Source: Telluribacter humicola (GTDB lineage: Bacteria; Bacteroidota; Bacteroidia; Cytophagales; Spirosomataceae). From it: 64,000 bases of DNA. Below the pieces are notes generated by a model, which searched no databases, was not told the origin of the DNA, and saw only the letters and a list, made by a program, of their open reading frames with translations. Shown here one piece after another: positions 7,367 to 16,620 of the stretch. The stretch covers positions 1 through 64,000 of the forward strand of contig NZ_JAFIQT010000008.1 of NCBI RefSeq assembly GCF_017355935.1, read 5' to 3'. The first letter of the stretch is position 1. The number at the start of each line of letters is the position of its first letter. Made by a program: the position numbers and the translations under genes.

Positions 7367-9712
7367 CTAATCTACTTCACTTTCGGCTAGGATCTGATGG
7401 TAGGTATGCCGGGCATGTTCGTAAGCTTTTCGGGCTGCTTCTCGCTCATGGGCAGCTATCTGAGGTTCTTTCTGCCCCCAGCACTGATCTACGGCTCTGG
7501 CACACCAGTCGGCACTCTTCCGGGAGGCGCGTACGGGCTTGTCATTCACAGTAATGAATACCGGATTGGTATGTGATGAGGGCAGAATACGTAAGGCTAC
7601 CCAGCTACTTCGCTCAATAGGTACCTCAAATGCTATATCCCGTACAGTACCATCGGCCACTATACTTTTGGTGGCGACTACTTTCCCATTGACCACTACC
7701 TCTACAGGTACTTCGCGGGTATCCCCCTTACGCGCGCGCTCCAGGTCCCAATAGGGTTGCTTGTCATAGCTACGCTTACGGATTTCCTCATTGGGCTTTT
7801 CGTCCAGCCGGGCGGCTACCCTTGCCGTTACCCGTACCTTGGCAGGCTTACCGAGTTTTAATTCACTTCCATTAGTACCTACGGGGAGGTCGTTGACCTG
7901 GAAGTCCATCAGGTGACTTTTGCCATCTGATACATAGGCTCGTCCCTGCCGGATACCTTCTACCCAGGCATCGTAGTTGAGCTGGTCGTCCAGCTGTACG
8001 TAGCTGCGTCCCAGCCCCACCCGCTCACCGTAGATACAGGGGAAATCGGTTTCGCCGCTGATACGGGTCCGGAAGCCGCAGTTGAGGGTATGGTACCAGA
8101 TGTTAAGCTCCCATACCGAGGGAGTATCTACGGTTGAGATGAAGTCTACTGCATCGTGTGTGACATCGACGATGTATTCATTGGCCCCGATGCCGTCGAA
8201 CTTCGGCATATCAAAGTGGGGGAGCTGGCTGGTCTTGACTTCCAGTCCCCAACCTGAATGGGCGAAGCCAACTACGGCCCCCTGCTTTTTGGCCCACTGG
8301 AGTACCGGCAGGTCCCAGGTTGGCCAGTCTTCCAGTACTTTGGTACCCGGATAATTCTGCTCTATGAGGCGTAGTAGTACCAGGTGGCCGCTATGGCTGG
8401 AAGGAAACCCCGATACTTCCAGATCGTACCGCATGAGGGTGTTCTCCGTAGATAAAGCGTTATCCTTCGCCTCAAAAAACTGCTTCTGGTAGTAGTAGCC
8501 CGGCCCCCAGGTCAGGACGCTACCCACATGGAGCGCTTCGCCTAGTATATGTCGCATCATATCCTGCGGCAGTACCCCTTCCGTAGGAGACTCATAGTGC
8601 ATACAGCCTGCGGCATGAATGTGGTGGTCGCCCGAGTACCAACCTGGTCTGGAAGGACCCTTTCGAGTCGTTCCCGGTCGGGCCGCCGCTCCCACCTTAG
8701 AGGGATCAATCCATCTTTCCAGCCGAACATTTATCGTCTGTGGCTGGCCGGGCAGCACAGTAAGGCGTTGTTGCTTCTCTATATACTCTGGTCCACGGGT
8801 GTACTTAATGTTGTACTCTCCAGCCGGAAGCCGGATGCTCTCGCCGTGGGCGCGGTAGATCTGTGGGTGAAAGTTAAAGTCGGGGGCCAGACGCTTGGCC
8901 CGGGAGGGGTAGATGCGCCCCTGCGGGTCCTGGATCAGAAAGGAGGCCGTGGTAGGCTGGCCGTACTCATCCAGTACCTGAAATTTGACCTCCTGAGAGG
9001 GCTGACAGGTAAAAAGAATATCTGCATCGTTGCGGAAGCCAATATCCTGGGTACCCTGCCCTACATTAAAGCTGATTTTAGCTTCGCGCTTACCGGCGTC
9101 ACGGCTATAAAGCTGAATAATGCGGTATTCGAGTTCGAGCCCTGAAAGCTGAGGACGTAGCGGAGGCTTATCGTACATGCTCAGATCCAGCCAGCGATTA
9201 GCAACATCATAGGCGGTAATGGTCTGCTGAGGACGCGAATCAAAGCTAAACTTAATATCGTTATTACCACGAGCATATACGGGCAGCGCATGAGGACTTT
9301 CGGCTTTGAGCTGTGCCGTGACTCCGGCTTCATTCCGTACCTTGACCAAATACGTCCGCCAGCCTTGTTCAGATAGTACCGGCTTAGTAAGTCCCTGATC
9401 TACCTTTACCCGGCTTTCAGGATTGATATGTATTTCCAGCAGGCAGTATTTATCCAGCACCTCCTGGATCTGAGTCTGGGCTCTGGCTGTGTTAGAATCA
9501 TGAAAAGCTTTTTCCAGTACTTGAAGATCAGGAGGAGAGATAGGCTCCCCCAGGTATTCCATCGCTTCCACAAGGCGTTTGACCTGGGCCGTTAGCGGTT
9601 GTAACTCGACAGTTTTCTCTACCTGATGATGATCGTGCTGTGCCGTAGCAGGCGTTGGTAACAGACATGGGAAAAACAGCAAAAAAAGCCACATGAATAA
9701 GCAGCGACTCAT
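7367..9712 (-). CDS. Secreted CehA/McbA-family metallohydrolase
   Basis: Large exported hydrolase with a PHP-type metal centre. From the ATG at 9712 a classic signal peptide is seen (MSRCLFMWLFLLFFPCLLPTPATAQ); an upstream ATG at 9772 would add 20 residues and spoil it. The N-terminal half (to about residue 340) is beta-rich and looks like carbohydrate-binding or Ig-like modules. The metal site begins with GDHHIHAAG at about 361-369, followed by SHSGHLVLL, GFAHSGWG and GETDFPCIYGE, the usual order in CehA/McbA proteins. Named members hydrolyse carbaryl or release microcin-type products; the substrate here is unknown. Monocistronic, with a candidate -7 element at 9899-9906. Confidence 0.88.
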   Translation of the reverse strand: MSRCLFMWLFLLFFPCLLPTPATAQHDHHQVEKTVELQPLTAQVKRLVEAMEYLGEPISPPDLQVLEKAFHDSNTARAQTQIQEVLDKYCLLEIHINPESRVKVDQGLTKPVLSEQGWRTYLVKVRNEAGVTAQLKAESPHALPVYARGNNDIKFSFDSRPQQTITAYDVANRWLDLSMYDKPPLRPQLSGLELEYRIIQLYSRDAGKREAKISFNVGQGTQDIGFRNDADILFTCQPSQEVKFQVLDEYGQPTTASFLIQDPQGRIYPSRAKRLAPDFNFHPQIYRAHGESIRLPAGEYNIKYTRGPEYIEKQQRLTVLPGQPQTINVRLERWIDPSKVGAAARPGTTRKGPSRPGWYSGDHHIHAAGCMHYESPTEGVLPQDMMRHILGEALHVGSVLTWGPGYYYQKQFFEAKDNALSTENTLMRYDLEVSGFPSSHSGHLVLLRLIEQNYPGTKVLEDWPTWDLPVLQWAKKQGAVVGFAHSGWGLEVKTSQLPHFDMPKFDGIGANEYIVDVTHDAVDFISTVDTPSVWELNIWYHTLNCGFRTRISGETDFPCIYGERVGLGRSYVQLDDQLNYDAWVEGIRQGRAYVSDGKSHLMDFQVNDLPVGTNGSELKLGKPAKVRVTARVAARLDEKPNEEIRKRSYDKQPYWDLERARKGDTREVPVEVVVNGKVVATKSIVADGTVRDIAFEVPIERSSWVALRILPSSHTNPVFITVNDKPVRASRKSADWCARAVDQCWGQKEPQIAAHEREAARKAYEHARHTYHQILAESEVD

Positions 9713-9809
9713 AGGCTGACGACAGGCTATCAAGGAAAGTAAGATCCTGCGGATGTACATACGTATATGCATTTAGAAGGCGCCAGTAGTGATGTTGACC
9801 GCTGTGCAA

Positions 9810-9825
9810 CTTGTGAAATCACAAG
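9810..9825. promoter_or_regulatory. Operator-like inverted repeat upstream of the metallohydrolase
   Basis: CTTGTGA-AA-TCACAAG is a perfect 7-bp inverted repeat with a 2-bp centre, too tight to form a hairpin but of operator type. It lies between the -7 element (9899-9906) and the start codon, so a bound dimer would block elongation. Confidence 0.35.
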
Positions 9826-9898
9826 CCTAAGCAAGATACTAAGAGTAGCAATAAACTCAATGAGCTTAGGCAGGAAGCTTGCGTTGGAAAGAGTAATA

Positions 9899-9906
9899 CA
9901 AAATTA
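9899..9906 (-). promoter_or_regulatory. -7 element, metallohydrolase promoter
   Basis: Reads TAATTTTG on the minus strand, an exact TAnnTTTG match about 190 bp before the chosen start. No clear -33 TTG is seen, so confidence is moderate. Confidence 0.4.
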
Positions 9907-10068
9907 GCTTCATCAAAACGGACCTCTTAAAGTTTCGTCTGAAGACAAATCCAACTAAGAAAGACTATGAGATGGTATTGGGGAGGAAAAGGCAAAAGTG
10001 TAGAATACAGGCAACATTTTATTGCCCAAATAGAAGAATGGTTACTAGTAAAAGATCATGCCTGTTTA

Positions 10069-10323
10069 TTATGCGATTAGAGTTGTCCCTAGCTCTGTTG
10101 CTGGCTTTTGCTGCATTACGGCTTGAATTGTCCCGCTAATTTCACTCATTTTCTGATCTTCAAAGAAAGTCAGGAGAGCAGGAAGACAAGCTGGATTGAT
10201 TGATCCAAACATTTCACGAAAGCTATCCAGATCATCTTCGGTGTAATCTACCTGATGACCACGTTCAACTATTTGCATAGCTTTTATTACCTGAATTACA
10301 GAGCCATTAAAGTCTCTAATCAT
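10069..10323 (-). CDS. Small hypothetical protein
   Basis: An 84-codon frame with an acidic helical middle (VDYTEDDLDSFREMFG) and no membrane segment or recognisable domain. Composition resembles a real soluble protein and there is no competing frame over it. No promoter element or hairpin could be tied to it. The flanking stretches 9907-10068 and 10324-10634 hold nothing else I can support. Confidence 0.4.
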   Translation of the reverse strand: MIRDFNGSVIQVIKAMQIVERGHQVDYTEDDLDSFREMFGSINPACLPALLTFFEDQKMSEISGTIQAVMQQKPATELGTTLIA

Positions 10324-10634
10324 TTACGCTATTTTTTATTGTACGACTATTATCCTTGTAACCTTAATAGATTATAGGGTAGATATAAAATAACTGTACC
10401 AGTAGTTACTATTTTGTCGCTATTGTTAGTAAGTGGTCATTAAAGTATTGATAACCTCGGTGTAGACTGATAATCATCGGTTTATTGGCTGTTCGTCTGC
10501 CTGCATAAAGGCCACTCTGAACCTCCTGCTTTGATCTGATGGAGCAAGGGCATAATAACGTAAATCTATATGGAAATGAGTAGGTGAGCAGATTCATCAG
10601 GTTTTGAATTAGGAGCTTATGTATCGCTACGCTT

Positions 10635-12905
10635 ATGAAACAGATTATATGGCCTGCTGTCGCCCTTGCTGCGCTCCTGGTAGTGACAGTCGCTGCTCAC
10701 CAGACCACACCCTCGGAGGGGCAGGAAGATCCATTCACTACACCTCGTACCGTTAGCCAGGCACCTAATACACTCACTCTGTCACCGCAGGAGGCTCTGA
10801 AGACCTTCAGGCTACCCGAGGGATACAGACTAGAGGTAGTAGCCAGTGAGCCTATGATTTCGGAGCCCTCTTCGCTGGCCTGGGACGGGAATGGACGTCT
10901 ATATGTGGCTCAGTTGGAAACTTATATGCAGACTATCGATGCCAAAGAGCAAGATAGCCCCCGAAGCCGTATCATGCTCCTGGAGGATACCGACAGCGAT
11001 GGGAAGATGGATAAAAGCTCTGTTTTTGTAGATGGGCTGCTGTCCCCTCGTATGATCCTGAGCGTAGGCCATGAGCTACTGGTCAATGAAACAAACTCGT
11101 ATGATATTACTGCCTATAAAGACACCAATGGTGATGGCAAAGCCGACCAGAAACGGCTGGTGTACAAGCATCCCAAAAAGGCCTATGGCAACGTAGAACA
11201 CCAGCGCAGTGGCTTGGACTGGAACCTGGACAACTGGATCTATGTCACGACCGATCCGGTCAGGTTTCGGTATAAGAAGGGAAGACTGGAGGTGGATACA
11301 CTCGTTGGGGGCTCCAATGGCCAGTGGGGGCTCACCCATGATAACTACGGACGGTTATTCTTCAGCCGGGCTGCGTCGGGCATCGCGGCATCCGGCTTTC
11401 AGATCAATCCTGTTTACGGGCAGCTCGACCTTACTGATGCTACCGATAAGGAGTTTGGTCAGGTGTGGCCTATCATCAAAACTCCCGATGTGAACGGAGG
11501 TCCTCGCACCCTGCGCCCTGATAGTACTATGTTTGGCTTCACGTCGGTGTGCGGCCAGTCGGTATTTCGAGGGGATAGACTACCACAAACTATACAGGGA
11601 GACTATATAGCGGCTGAGCCGGTGGGGCGGTTTATTTGGCGTGCCAATATCACCGATACCGACGGAAAGATCACGCTGAGCAATGTCTATAAGCAGGATG
11701 AATTCATTGCCTCTACGGATATGAATTTCCGCCCGGTCAATACCTACACCGGCCCCGATGGATGTCTGTACATTGTTGATATGTACCGTGGAGTGATACA
11801 GGAGTCGACCTGGGCGCAACCGGGCAGCTTCCTGTATGACCAGATTATGAGCAAGGGCCTCCATAAAAACGTAAGGAACGGGCGTATCTATCGGCTGGTA
11901 TATGAAGGGATGAAGCGGGGACCAATGCCCCGTATGCTGGATGAGCCGGCTACCCAACTGCTTACCTACCTGGACCATCCTAACGGCTGGTGGCGTGATA
12001 ATGCGCAGAAAGAGTTGATAGTACGGGGAGATAAATCAGTGGTGACCGCCTTACGTAAGAAGGCCATTGGCAAAGACAGAGCTACATCAGCTTTGGGTCG
12101 ACTGCATGCCTTATGGACGCTGGAGGGCCTGGAGTCGCTGGACAAGCCGACCCTTTTAAACGCCTTGAAAGACTTGGATGTTCAGGTCAGAAAAGCAGCT
12201 GTAAGAATGAGCGAGCCCTACCTGAATAAAGCTGATGCCCCGGTGCTTGCAGCCCTAAAGGTGTTAATCCATGATGCCAGCCGGGATGTGCAAAGTCAGC
12301 TGGTGCTTTCACTAAGTACCTCCCGCTCCCCACAGGCAGTACGTCTGGCCGAAAGTATCCTCAGAGGAAAGCCGGAAGACGAACTACTGGCAGGTATACA
12401 AAAAAGCCTTAAGAAGAACGAGGAGGCTCAGAAGTATGGTTATAAACTATTGGCGCTGGAAGAGCCGGTCAGAAAGTCTATCATGGAAGGGGCTACTATA
12501 TTTAACTCCCTCTGTGCCTCCTGCCATGGGCCGGAAGGGCAGGGGCTGACTACCCGAATCGCCCCTCCGCTCATCAGCAAGTTCAAGCTCATTGAGAACA
12601 AGGAGGAGGTAATCAAGATCATGCTGCACGGCTTGAAAGGACCCGTAGATGGTCACGTATACAACGATCAGATGCCCCCTATGGGCAGCAACAGCGACGA
12701 GTGGATAGCCTCAGTACTCAACTATGTACGCTATGACCTATGTATGCGTAGCTTTCCGCAAATGGGCTCCGGGTATATCAACTGGGTTATTGTAAAACCG
12801 GAGCAGGTACAAGCCGTTCGGCAGCAAACCGCCGGACGCAACACCGCCTGGACCTGGCAAGAGCTACTAGCCGAGCGGGAAAAGTTGCGCGGAGCCCAGA
12901 GGTAG
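10635..12905 (+). CDS. Propeller/HEAT/cytochrome c dehydrogenase-like protein
   Basis: A secreted 756-residue protein of the PVC-type 'membrane-bound dehydrogenase' group. After a signal peptide (about 1-24) comes a sorbosone-dehydrogenase-like beta-propeller (about 50-420; PEGYRLEVVASEPMISEPSSLAWDGNG, DTDSDGKMD, YTGPDGCLYIVDMYRG), a HEAT-like alpha-helical part (about 450-600), and a C-terminal c-type cytochrome with heme motif C627-A-S-C630-H631 and a likely axial Met in DQMPPMG. Such proteins are thought to oxidise sugars or related alcohols and hand electrons to the heme; the substrate is unknown. Its stop lies 14 bp from the end of the convergent DUF5996 gene. Confidence 0.87.
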   Translation: MKQIIWPAVALAALLVVTVAAHQTTPSEGQEDPFTTPRTVSQAPNTLTLSPQEALKTFRLPEGYRLEVVASEPMISEPSSLAWDGNGRLYVAQLETYMQTIDAKEQDSPRSRIMLLEDTDSDGKMDKSSVFVDGLLSPRMILSVGHELLVNETNSYDITAYKDTNGDGKADQKRLVYKHPKKAYGNVEHQRSGLDWNLDNWIYVTTDPVRFRYKKGRLEVDTLVGGSNGQWGLTHDNYGRLFFSRAASGIAASGFQINPVYGQLDLTDATDKEFGQVWPIIKTPDVNGGPRTLRPDSTMFGFTSVCGQSVFRGDRLPQTIQGDYIAAEPVGRFIWRANITDTDGKITLSNVYKQDEFIASTDMNFRPVNTYTGPDGCLYIVDMYRGVIQESTWAQPGSFLYDQIMSKGLHKNVRNGRIYRLVYEGMKRGPMPRMLDEPATQLLTYLDHPNGWWRDNAQKELIVRGDKSVVTALRKKAIGKDRATSALGRLHALWTLEGLESLDKPTLLNALKDLDVQVRKAAVRMSEPYLNKADAPVLAALKVLIHDASRDVQSQLVLSLSTSRSPQAVRLAESILRGKPEDELLAGIQKSLKKNEEAQKYGYKLLALEEPVRKSIMEGATIFNSLCASCHGPEGQGLTTRIAPPLISKFKLIENKEEVIKIMLHGLKGPVDGHVYNDQMPPMGSNSDEWIASVLNYVRYDLCMRSFPQMGSGYINWVIVKPEQVQAVRQQTAGRNTAWTWQELLAEREKLRGAQR

Positions 12906-12919
12906 GAGCGTTAGCTAAA

Positions 12920-13840
12920 TCAGGATTGGGGCGTATAATTCATTTCCAGCGTGGGCCTGTTCCAATGTGCCAGGTCTGCGGCCGCCTCGTAGGTACTGCG
13001 CAGAAAGCTTAGGAGCATGGCAGAAGGATCTTCTGCACGTTGTACCACCTCATAGGGAAGGATAAATTCTCCCAGCTGTGGATGGTAGTATGCTTGCTCG
13101 GGTTGTACGGTAGCCTGCTTGTACCCATCCGGCTCGGGATAAACATAGCTGTAAAAAGCTGCCTGCGGAAAGGCCTCACTACCGGGCCAGAAACCACAGC
13201 TACTCACTTCCTGCGAATACGCTTCCTGTGCTACCCAGTCGGGTAAGTTAGGGACGCCCCCCGGGTGCTTCGGCGCCTCGCGACCTGAAAAGCGTGTAAC
13301 AGCCAAATCAAAACTACCCCAGAAAAAATGTACCGGACTGCACTTCCCCCTAAACTCCGAACGAAAACGGGTAAATACCTCCTGAGCCCGCAGCAGTACC
13401 TGGTGAAGCGCCGCCGCCTGCTCGGGATCGTAGGTAGCGTGTGCGTGATCTTCATGGAAAGGAACAGGATCTACCAGTTCATTGGGTACGGGATGAATGT
13501 CAACCTCTATGTCCAGTTGCCTCAGCGCACCCAGTACCTTCTCATAGCAGCCAGCCACCGACAGTTCCTGTAAGTCAAAGGATCGCTCTTCGGCCGTACT
13601 GGTTTTGATCAGGAGATGGTGTTTATGAAAGTCAAAGTCAATCTGAAAATGTTTGTTGCCAGCCGGAACGTCGGAAGTAGTCAGGCCGGTGGGCGTAACA
13701 TAGAGCGTCACGTGCCAGGAGTGGTTGATCCAGGGCGTTTTGGCCAGCCGGATCTTTCCTACAATCTGCGTCCACAGATGCAGCGTCTCGTAAGTAGCTT
13801 GGGCTTTTTCAAAGGAGAGTGCGGGCCATACTGCTTTCAT
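12920..13840 (-). CDS. DUF5996 family protein
   Basis: 306 residues matching the DUF5996 pattern: an N-terminal WPALSFEKAQATYETLHLWTQIVGKIRLA block, then NHSWHVTLYVTPTGLTT, and a later HFFWGSFDLAVTRFSGR plus SCGFWPG block. The family is widespread and unstudied, usually encoded alone as here; the aromatic and His-rich blocks suggest a binding pocket. No signal peptide, so cytoplasmic. No operon partner: the upstream region holds a gene remnant and a terminator, downstream is a convergent gene. Confidence 0.85.
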   Translation of the reverse strand: MKAVWPALSFEKAQATYETLHLWTQIVGKIRLAKTPWINHSWHVTLYVTPTGLTTSDVPAGNKHFQIDFDFHKHHLLIKTSTAEERSFDLQELSVAGCYEKVLGALRQLDIEVDIHPVPNELVDPVPFHEDHAHATYDPEQAAALHQVLLRAQEVFTRFRSEFRGKCSPVHFFWGSFDLAVTRFSGREAPKHPGGVPNLPDWVAQEAYSQEVSSCGFWPGSEAFPQAAFYSYVYPEPDGYKQATVQPEQAYYHPQLGEFILPYEVVQRAEDPSAMLLSFLRSTYEAAADLAHWNRPTLEMNYTPQS

Positions 13841-13973
13841 AGGGGTATCAGGTTTGGGAGTAGTTGATTCAGGTAGCTGCGGTAGAGTTCCTTTACAGGA
13901 ACTACCTATAAGAGGTTCTGTTTAAAAGTTGCTGAGACTTGGTCTATGGCTATAACCGTAAATCATGATCTGT

Positions 13974-14073
13974 TTGTAAAGAACTAGCTCGGAAGAACGA
14001 GAAGCTGGAGCAGCTTGAAGCCATTGTGAAGGAGCTCCAGAAAGAAATAGAGGCACAGCGGGAAGTGAAATAG
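13974..14073 (+). pseudogene. Remnant of a coiled-coil protein C-terminus
   Basis: A short open stretch after an in-frame stop near 13966 encodes a charged coiled coil (CKELARKNEKLEQLEAIVKE, then LQKEIEAQREVK) ending in TAG and followed by a strong terminator. It has no usable start codon. Such heptad tails end many Bacteroidota surface and tail-fibre-like proteins, so this looks like the decayed 3' end of such a gene. The rest of 13841-14155 holds nothing I can support. Confidence 0.45.
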
Positions 14074-14097
14074 CCTGTTCAGGTATATCTATATTAA

Positions 14098-14133
14098 TCA
14101 AACAGCCCGGCTCCTGCGAGCCGGGCTGTTTGA
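14098..14133. terminator. Strong bidirectional terminator
   Basis: A perfect 16-bp stem (14098-14113 against 14118-14133) with a CTGC loop, GC-rich at its core with A/T-flanked ends. It sits between the plus-strand remnant and the end of the minus-strand alcohol dehydrogenase operon and suits both. Confidence 0.75.
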
Positions 14134-14155
14134 TGAGGTACTAGCGAAGTGAGGA

Positions 14156-14674
14156 CTAGTCGTCTTTATCCCGATTTAGAAAGGCAAACAGGGCTGTCAC
14201 TACTAGCGCCCCGATAGCTACCTTCTTGGCTAACCCCATAGGGTTGTGCTTCAGCTCAGCTTTGATGCCTCTTTCAGCGAATATATTAGGGAAATGACCG
14301 TTCTTGATATCATCAATGATACCTTCTACTACATTGACACGATCGGCCAATAGCAGAGGTAACCAGTGGCCATAGCTCGATTCGCCGTATTGAAAGGCAT
14401 AACGACGGAGTTGTCCGCTGAGGCCCTGAGGCGGCACGGTACCTCCAAATACAGCCGTTACATTCGGACGCTCATTGGAGTGCAGTACCTCGCTCGTAAT
14501 GGGCTGCAGCGGTGGCCGCTCCCAGGTATACCCTTTATGCTCATCGTTGTTACGCTGCTTCATCGGGTAGGTAGGGTCATTTTTTGGGTCGGCATCTATA
14601 CCCCAACCTTTAATGTGTGAGTGGTCCCCACCCCTGTTATTCTCAAATGGCATGTTTTCAATTTTCTTTTCCAT
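14156..14674 (-). CDS. Hypothetical protein with C-terminal membrane anchor
   Basis: 172 residues. The N-terminal two thirds are polar and rich in Asn, Asp, His and Pro (NRGGDHSHIKGWGIDADPKN, PTYPMKQRN); the C-terminus has one hydrophobic segment (about 150-165, KVAIGALVVTALFAFLNRD) that would tail-anchor it in the inner membrane facing the cytoplasm. I recognise no named domain. It starts 10 bp after the alcohol dehydrogenase stop, so the two are one operon, pointing to a function tied to that enzyme or to a shared stress response; this is inference. Confidence 0.75.
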   Translation of the reverse strand: MEKKIENMPFENNRGGDHSHIKGWGIDADPKNDPTYPMKQRNNDEHKGYTWERPPLQPITSEVLHSNERPNVTAVFGGTVPPQGLSGQLRRYAFQYGESSYGHWLPLLLADRVNVVEGIIDDIKNGHFPNIFAERGIKAELKHNPMGLAKKVAIGALVVTALFAFLNRDKDD

Positions 14675-14684
14675 AACGTCCTAT

Positions 14685-15839
14685 TTACATTCTGGCTGAT
14701 GGTGGAATAAGTACTGGCTTGATGCAGTTATCTAGCTTATCGGCAAATATGCGATAGGCATCGGATACCTCTTCCAGAGGAATGCGGTGCGTAATAAGTG
14801 CTTTTGGGTCCAGGATACCATTCTGCACGTGCTCAATCAGCCTCGGTAGCAGGCGTTTTACCGAGGCCTGGTTGGCCCGGATGGTAATGCCCTTGTTCAC
14901 TACGTTGCCGATAGGTACCAGGTTATCAGTTGGTCCGTATACCCCCACAATAGACACAATACCCCCCTTCTTTACTGAGTTGATAGCCCAGTGCAGTGCC
15001 GTAGCTGATCCGGCCTGCAGGAGCAGCTTGCGGCCGGTTATGGTTTGCATGGTACTGCCCGCAGCTTCTGCGCCTACGGCATCGATACATACATCCGCAC
15101 CCAGCGAGTCAGTTGTACGTTTCACAAATACCACCGGATCTCCTACTGACATAAAGTTGTAGGCCTCACATTGCGCGTAGTTGCGGACGAATTCAAGTCG
15201 GTATTCCTCTTTGTCAAATACGATAACCCGACCGGCTCCAAACAGCCAGGCGCACCGGGCTGCCATGATGCCCACCGGGCCGGCTCCAAATACCACCACC
15301 GTGTCACCCTTCTGTATTCCTCCCATTTCGGCGGCCTGATAACCCGTAGGTACCACATCCGTAAGCATGACAGCATCGTCCAGATCCATCCCCTCGGGTA
15401 TCACCGTAGGCCCTACATTCGCATAGGGTACGCGTACATACTCAGCCTGTCCACCGGCATACCCACCGGTCGTATGGGAGTAGCCAAATATACCACCGGC
15501 GGCAGTCGCCTGGGGGTTTGCCTCGTGGCAGTTTCCGTAGAGTCCCTGCTTGCAAAAGGCACATCTTCCGCAGGCAATATTAAAAGGCACTATTACATTA
15601 TCACCGACCTTTATTTTGTGCACATCCGCTCCTACCTCTTCCACCACGCCGACGAACTCATGCCCGAAGGTTTCTCCCACGCGCGTGTCGGGTACATTAC
15701 CATTATACAAATGCAGATCAGACCCACAGATACAGGAGCGGGTCACCCGGACAATAGCATCCTCAGGATGCTGTATCTGGGGTAGGGGTTTGTGGTCGAT
15801 GCGGACCCGTTGCGGTCCCCGGTAATTCATTGCCAGCAT
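14685..15839 (-). CDS. Zinc-dependent alcohol dehydrogenase, FdhA-like
   Basis: A medium-chain dehydrogenase of 384 residues. Catalytic zinc ligands are C38, H60 and E61 (CICGSDLH, GHEFVG); structural zinc ligands are C90, C93, C96 and C104. The cofactor site is V-F-G185-x-G187-x2-G190 followed by D209, which favours NAD(H). Length and the insertion after the structural zinc resemble the glutathione-independent formaldehyde dehydrogenase (FdhA) branch, so an aldehyde or alcohol detoxifying role is likely, but the substrate is not proven. First gene of a two-gene operon with the membrane-anchored protein. A -7 element lies at 15868-15875. Confidence 0.9.
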   Translation of the reverse strand: MLAMNYRGPQRVRIDHKPLPQIQHPEDAIVRVTRSCICGSDLHLYNGNVPDTRVGETFGHEFVGVVEEVGADVHKIKVGDNVIVPFNIACGRCAFCKQGLYGNCHEANPQATAAGGIFGYSHTTGGYAGGQAEYVRVPYANVGPTVIPEGMDLDDAVMLTDVVPTGYQAAEMGGIQKGDTVVVFGAGPVGIMAARCAWLFGAGRVIVFDKEEYRLEFVRNYAQCEAYNFMSVGDPVVFVKRTTDSLGADVCIDAVGAEAAGSTMQTITGRKLLLQAGSATALHWAINSVKKGGIVSIVGVYGPTDNLVPIGNVVNKGITIRANQASVKRLLPRLIEHVQNGILDPKALITHRIPLEEVSDAYRIFADKLDNCIKPVLIPPSARM

Positions 15840-15867
15840 AGTCTGTTCCTTTCCGTTTTATCGTTAC

Positions 15868-15875
15868 CAAATCTA
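15868..15875 (-). promoter_or_regulatory. -7 element, alcohol dehydrogenase operon
   Basis: TAGATTTG on the minus strand, 29 bp before the ATG; no good -33 TTG. The remainder of 15876-16211 shows no further supported feature. Confidence 0.5.
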
Positions 15876-16211
15876 TTACACAATTTTACCCTGTACTTCT
15901 ATAAGGTCCAGGAAACAAATACCTGAATCAATACAGAAGCATATCCGGTAAATCCTATAAACAGGGTTGAAGTAGTATTGTTTGGCTTGATGATCAGTGA
16001 GAAAGGAACTTGTAACAGTGTGTGACTTAGAAGTGCCCCGGGAGCGAAAGCAGAACCATACCGTTCTGCCCATTCATAATATATGATGAGCAGGACAACG
16101 CTACCAACACAAATGGTCGTAATCTGATACTAAAATTGGCTCGGAAATTGATGGGAGGGTAAATTGGCTTGATAAGCCTCTACTTTACACCATAGAATAG
16201 ACTTTAGATCA

Positions 16212-16613
16212 ATGCAAAATGTCCCTCCTGCCGAGAAGAAACTACTTCTTTGGCAAATGATCGGAATCTGTGTACTAGTCCTACTCGCACTGGTCCAGAT
16301 GAGGCGAGTGATACCAGGATCATCCCCTGTTACCGAGCCTTCGGCCTCCAATTCCAGCGTAGCCTATGAGCATGAAAACAGAAGGTATAATGCTACACAG
16401 GCCATCCTGGAAAGCCTGGGAGAGCCCGGAAGTTATGAGGAGATAAACTACCGGGAGTTTTTTTCGAATAGTTCTGATCCAAAGAGGTATTACCAGGCTA
16501 CCATCCGATTCAAAGCCAAAGACGCCTCGGGAGCCTATGTTGTTCAGAGGCTCTGCTTTCACTTCACCAGCGAGGGGGACGTAACGGAGATTTTTACCTG
16601 TGGCTTTCACTAG
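16212..16613 (+). CDS. Membrane-anchored small hypothetical protein
   Basis: 133 residues: a short cytoplasmic start, one membrane segment at about 11-29 (LLLWQMIGICVLVLLALVQ), a Ser/Pro-rich linker, and a compact outer domain (about 52-133) with Tyr-rich strands and two late cysteines. This could be a signal-anchored periplasmic protein. No family recognised. The stop codon lies inside a terminator hairpin, supporting a real transcription unit. Confidence 0.6.
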   Translation: MQNVPPAEKKLLLWQMIGICVLVLLALVQMRRVIPGSSPVTEPSASNSSVAYEHENRRYNATQAILESLGEPGSYEEINYREFFSNSSDPKRYYQATIRFKAKDASGAYVVQRLCFHFTSEGDVTEIFTCGFH

Positions 16614-16620
16614 CCACAGG
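16597..16620 (+). terminator. Terminator over the stop codon
   Basis: Perfect 8-bp stem (16597-16604 against 16613-16620) with an 8-nt loop and a downstream CTTTTCTTGT tract. Confidence 0.65.

Noticed and set aside
10409-10597. A 62-codon frame on the minus strand
   Set aside because: Low-quality composition with no domain and no promoter or terminator; lies in a gap and looks like chance.
15876-16073. A 65-codon frame on the minus strand
   Set aside because: Serine- and cysteine-rich with no plausible fold; lies upstream of the alcohol dehydrogenase promoter.
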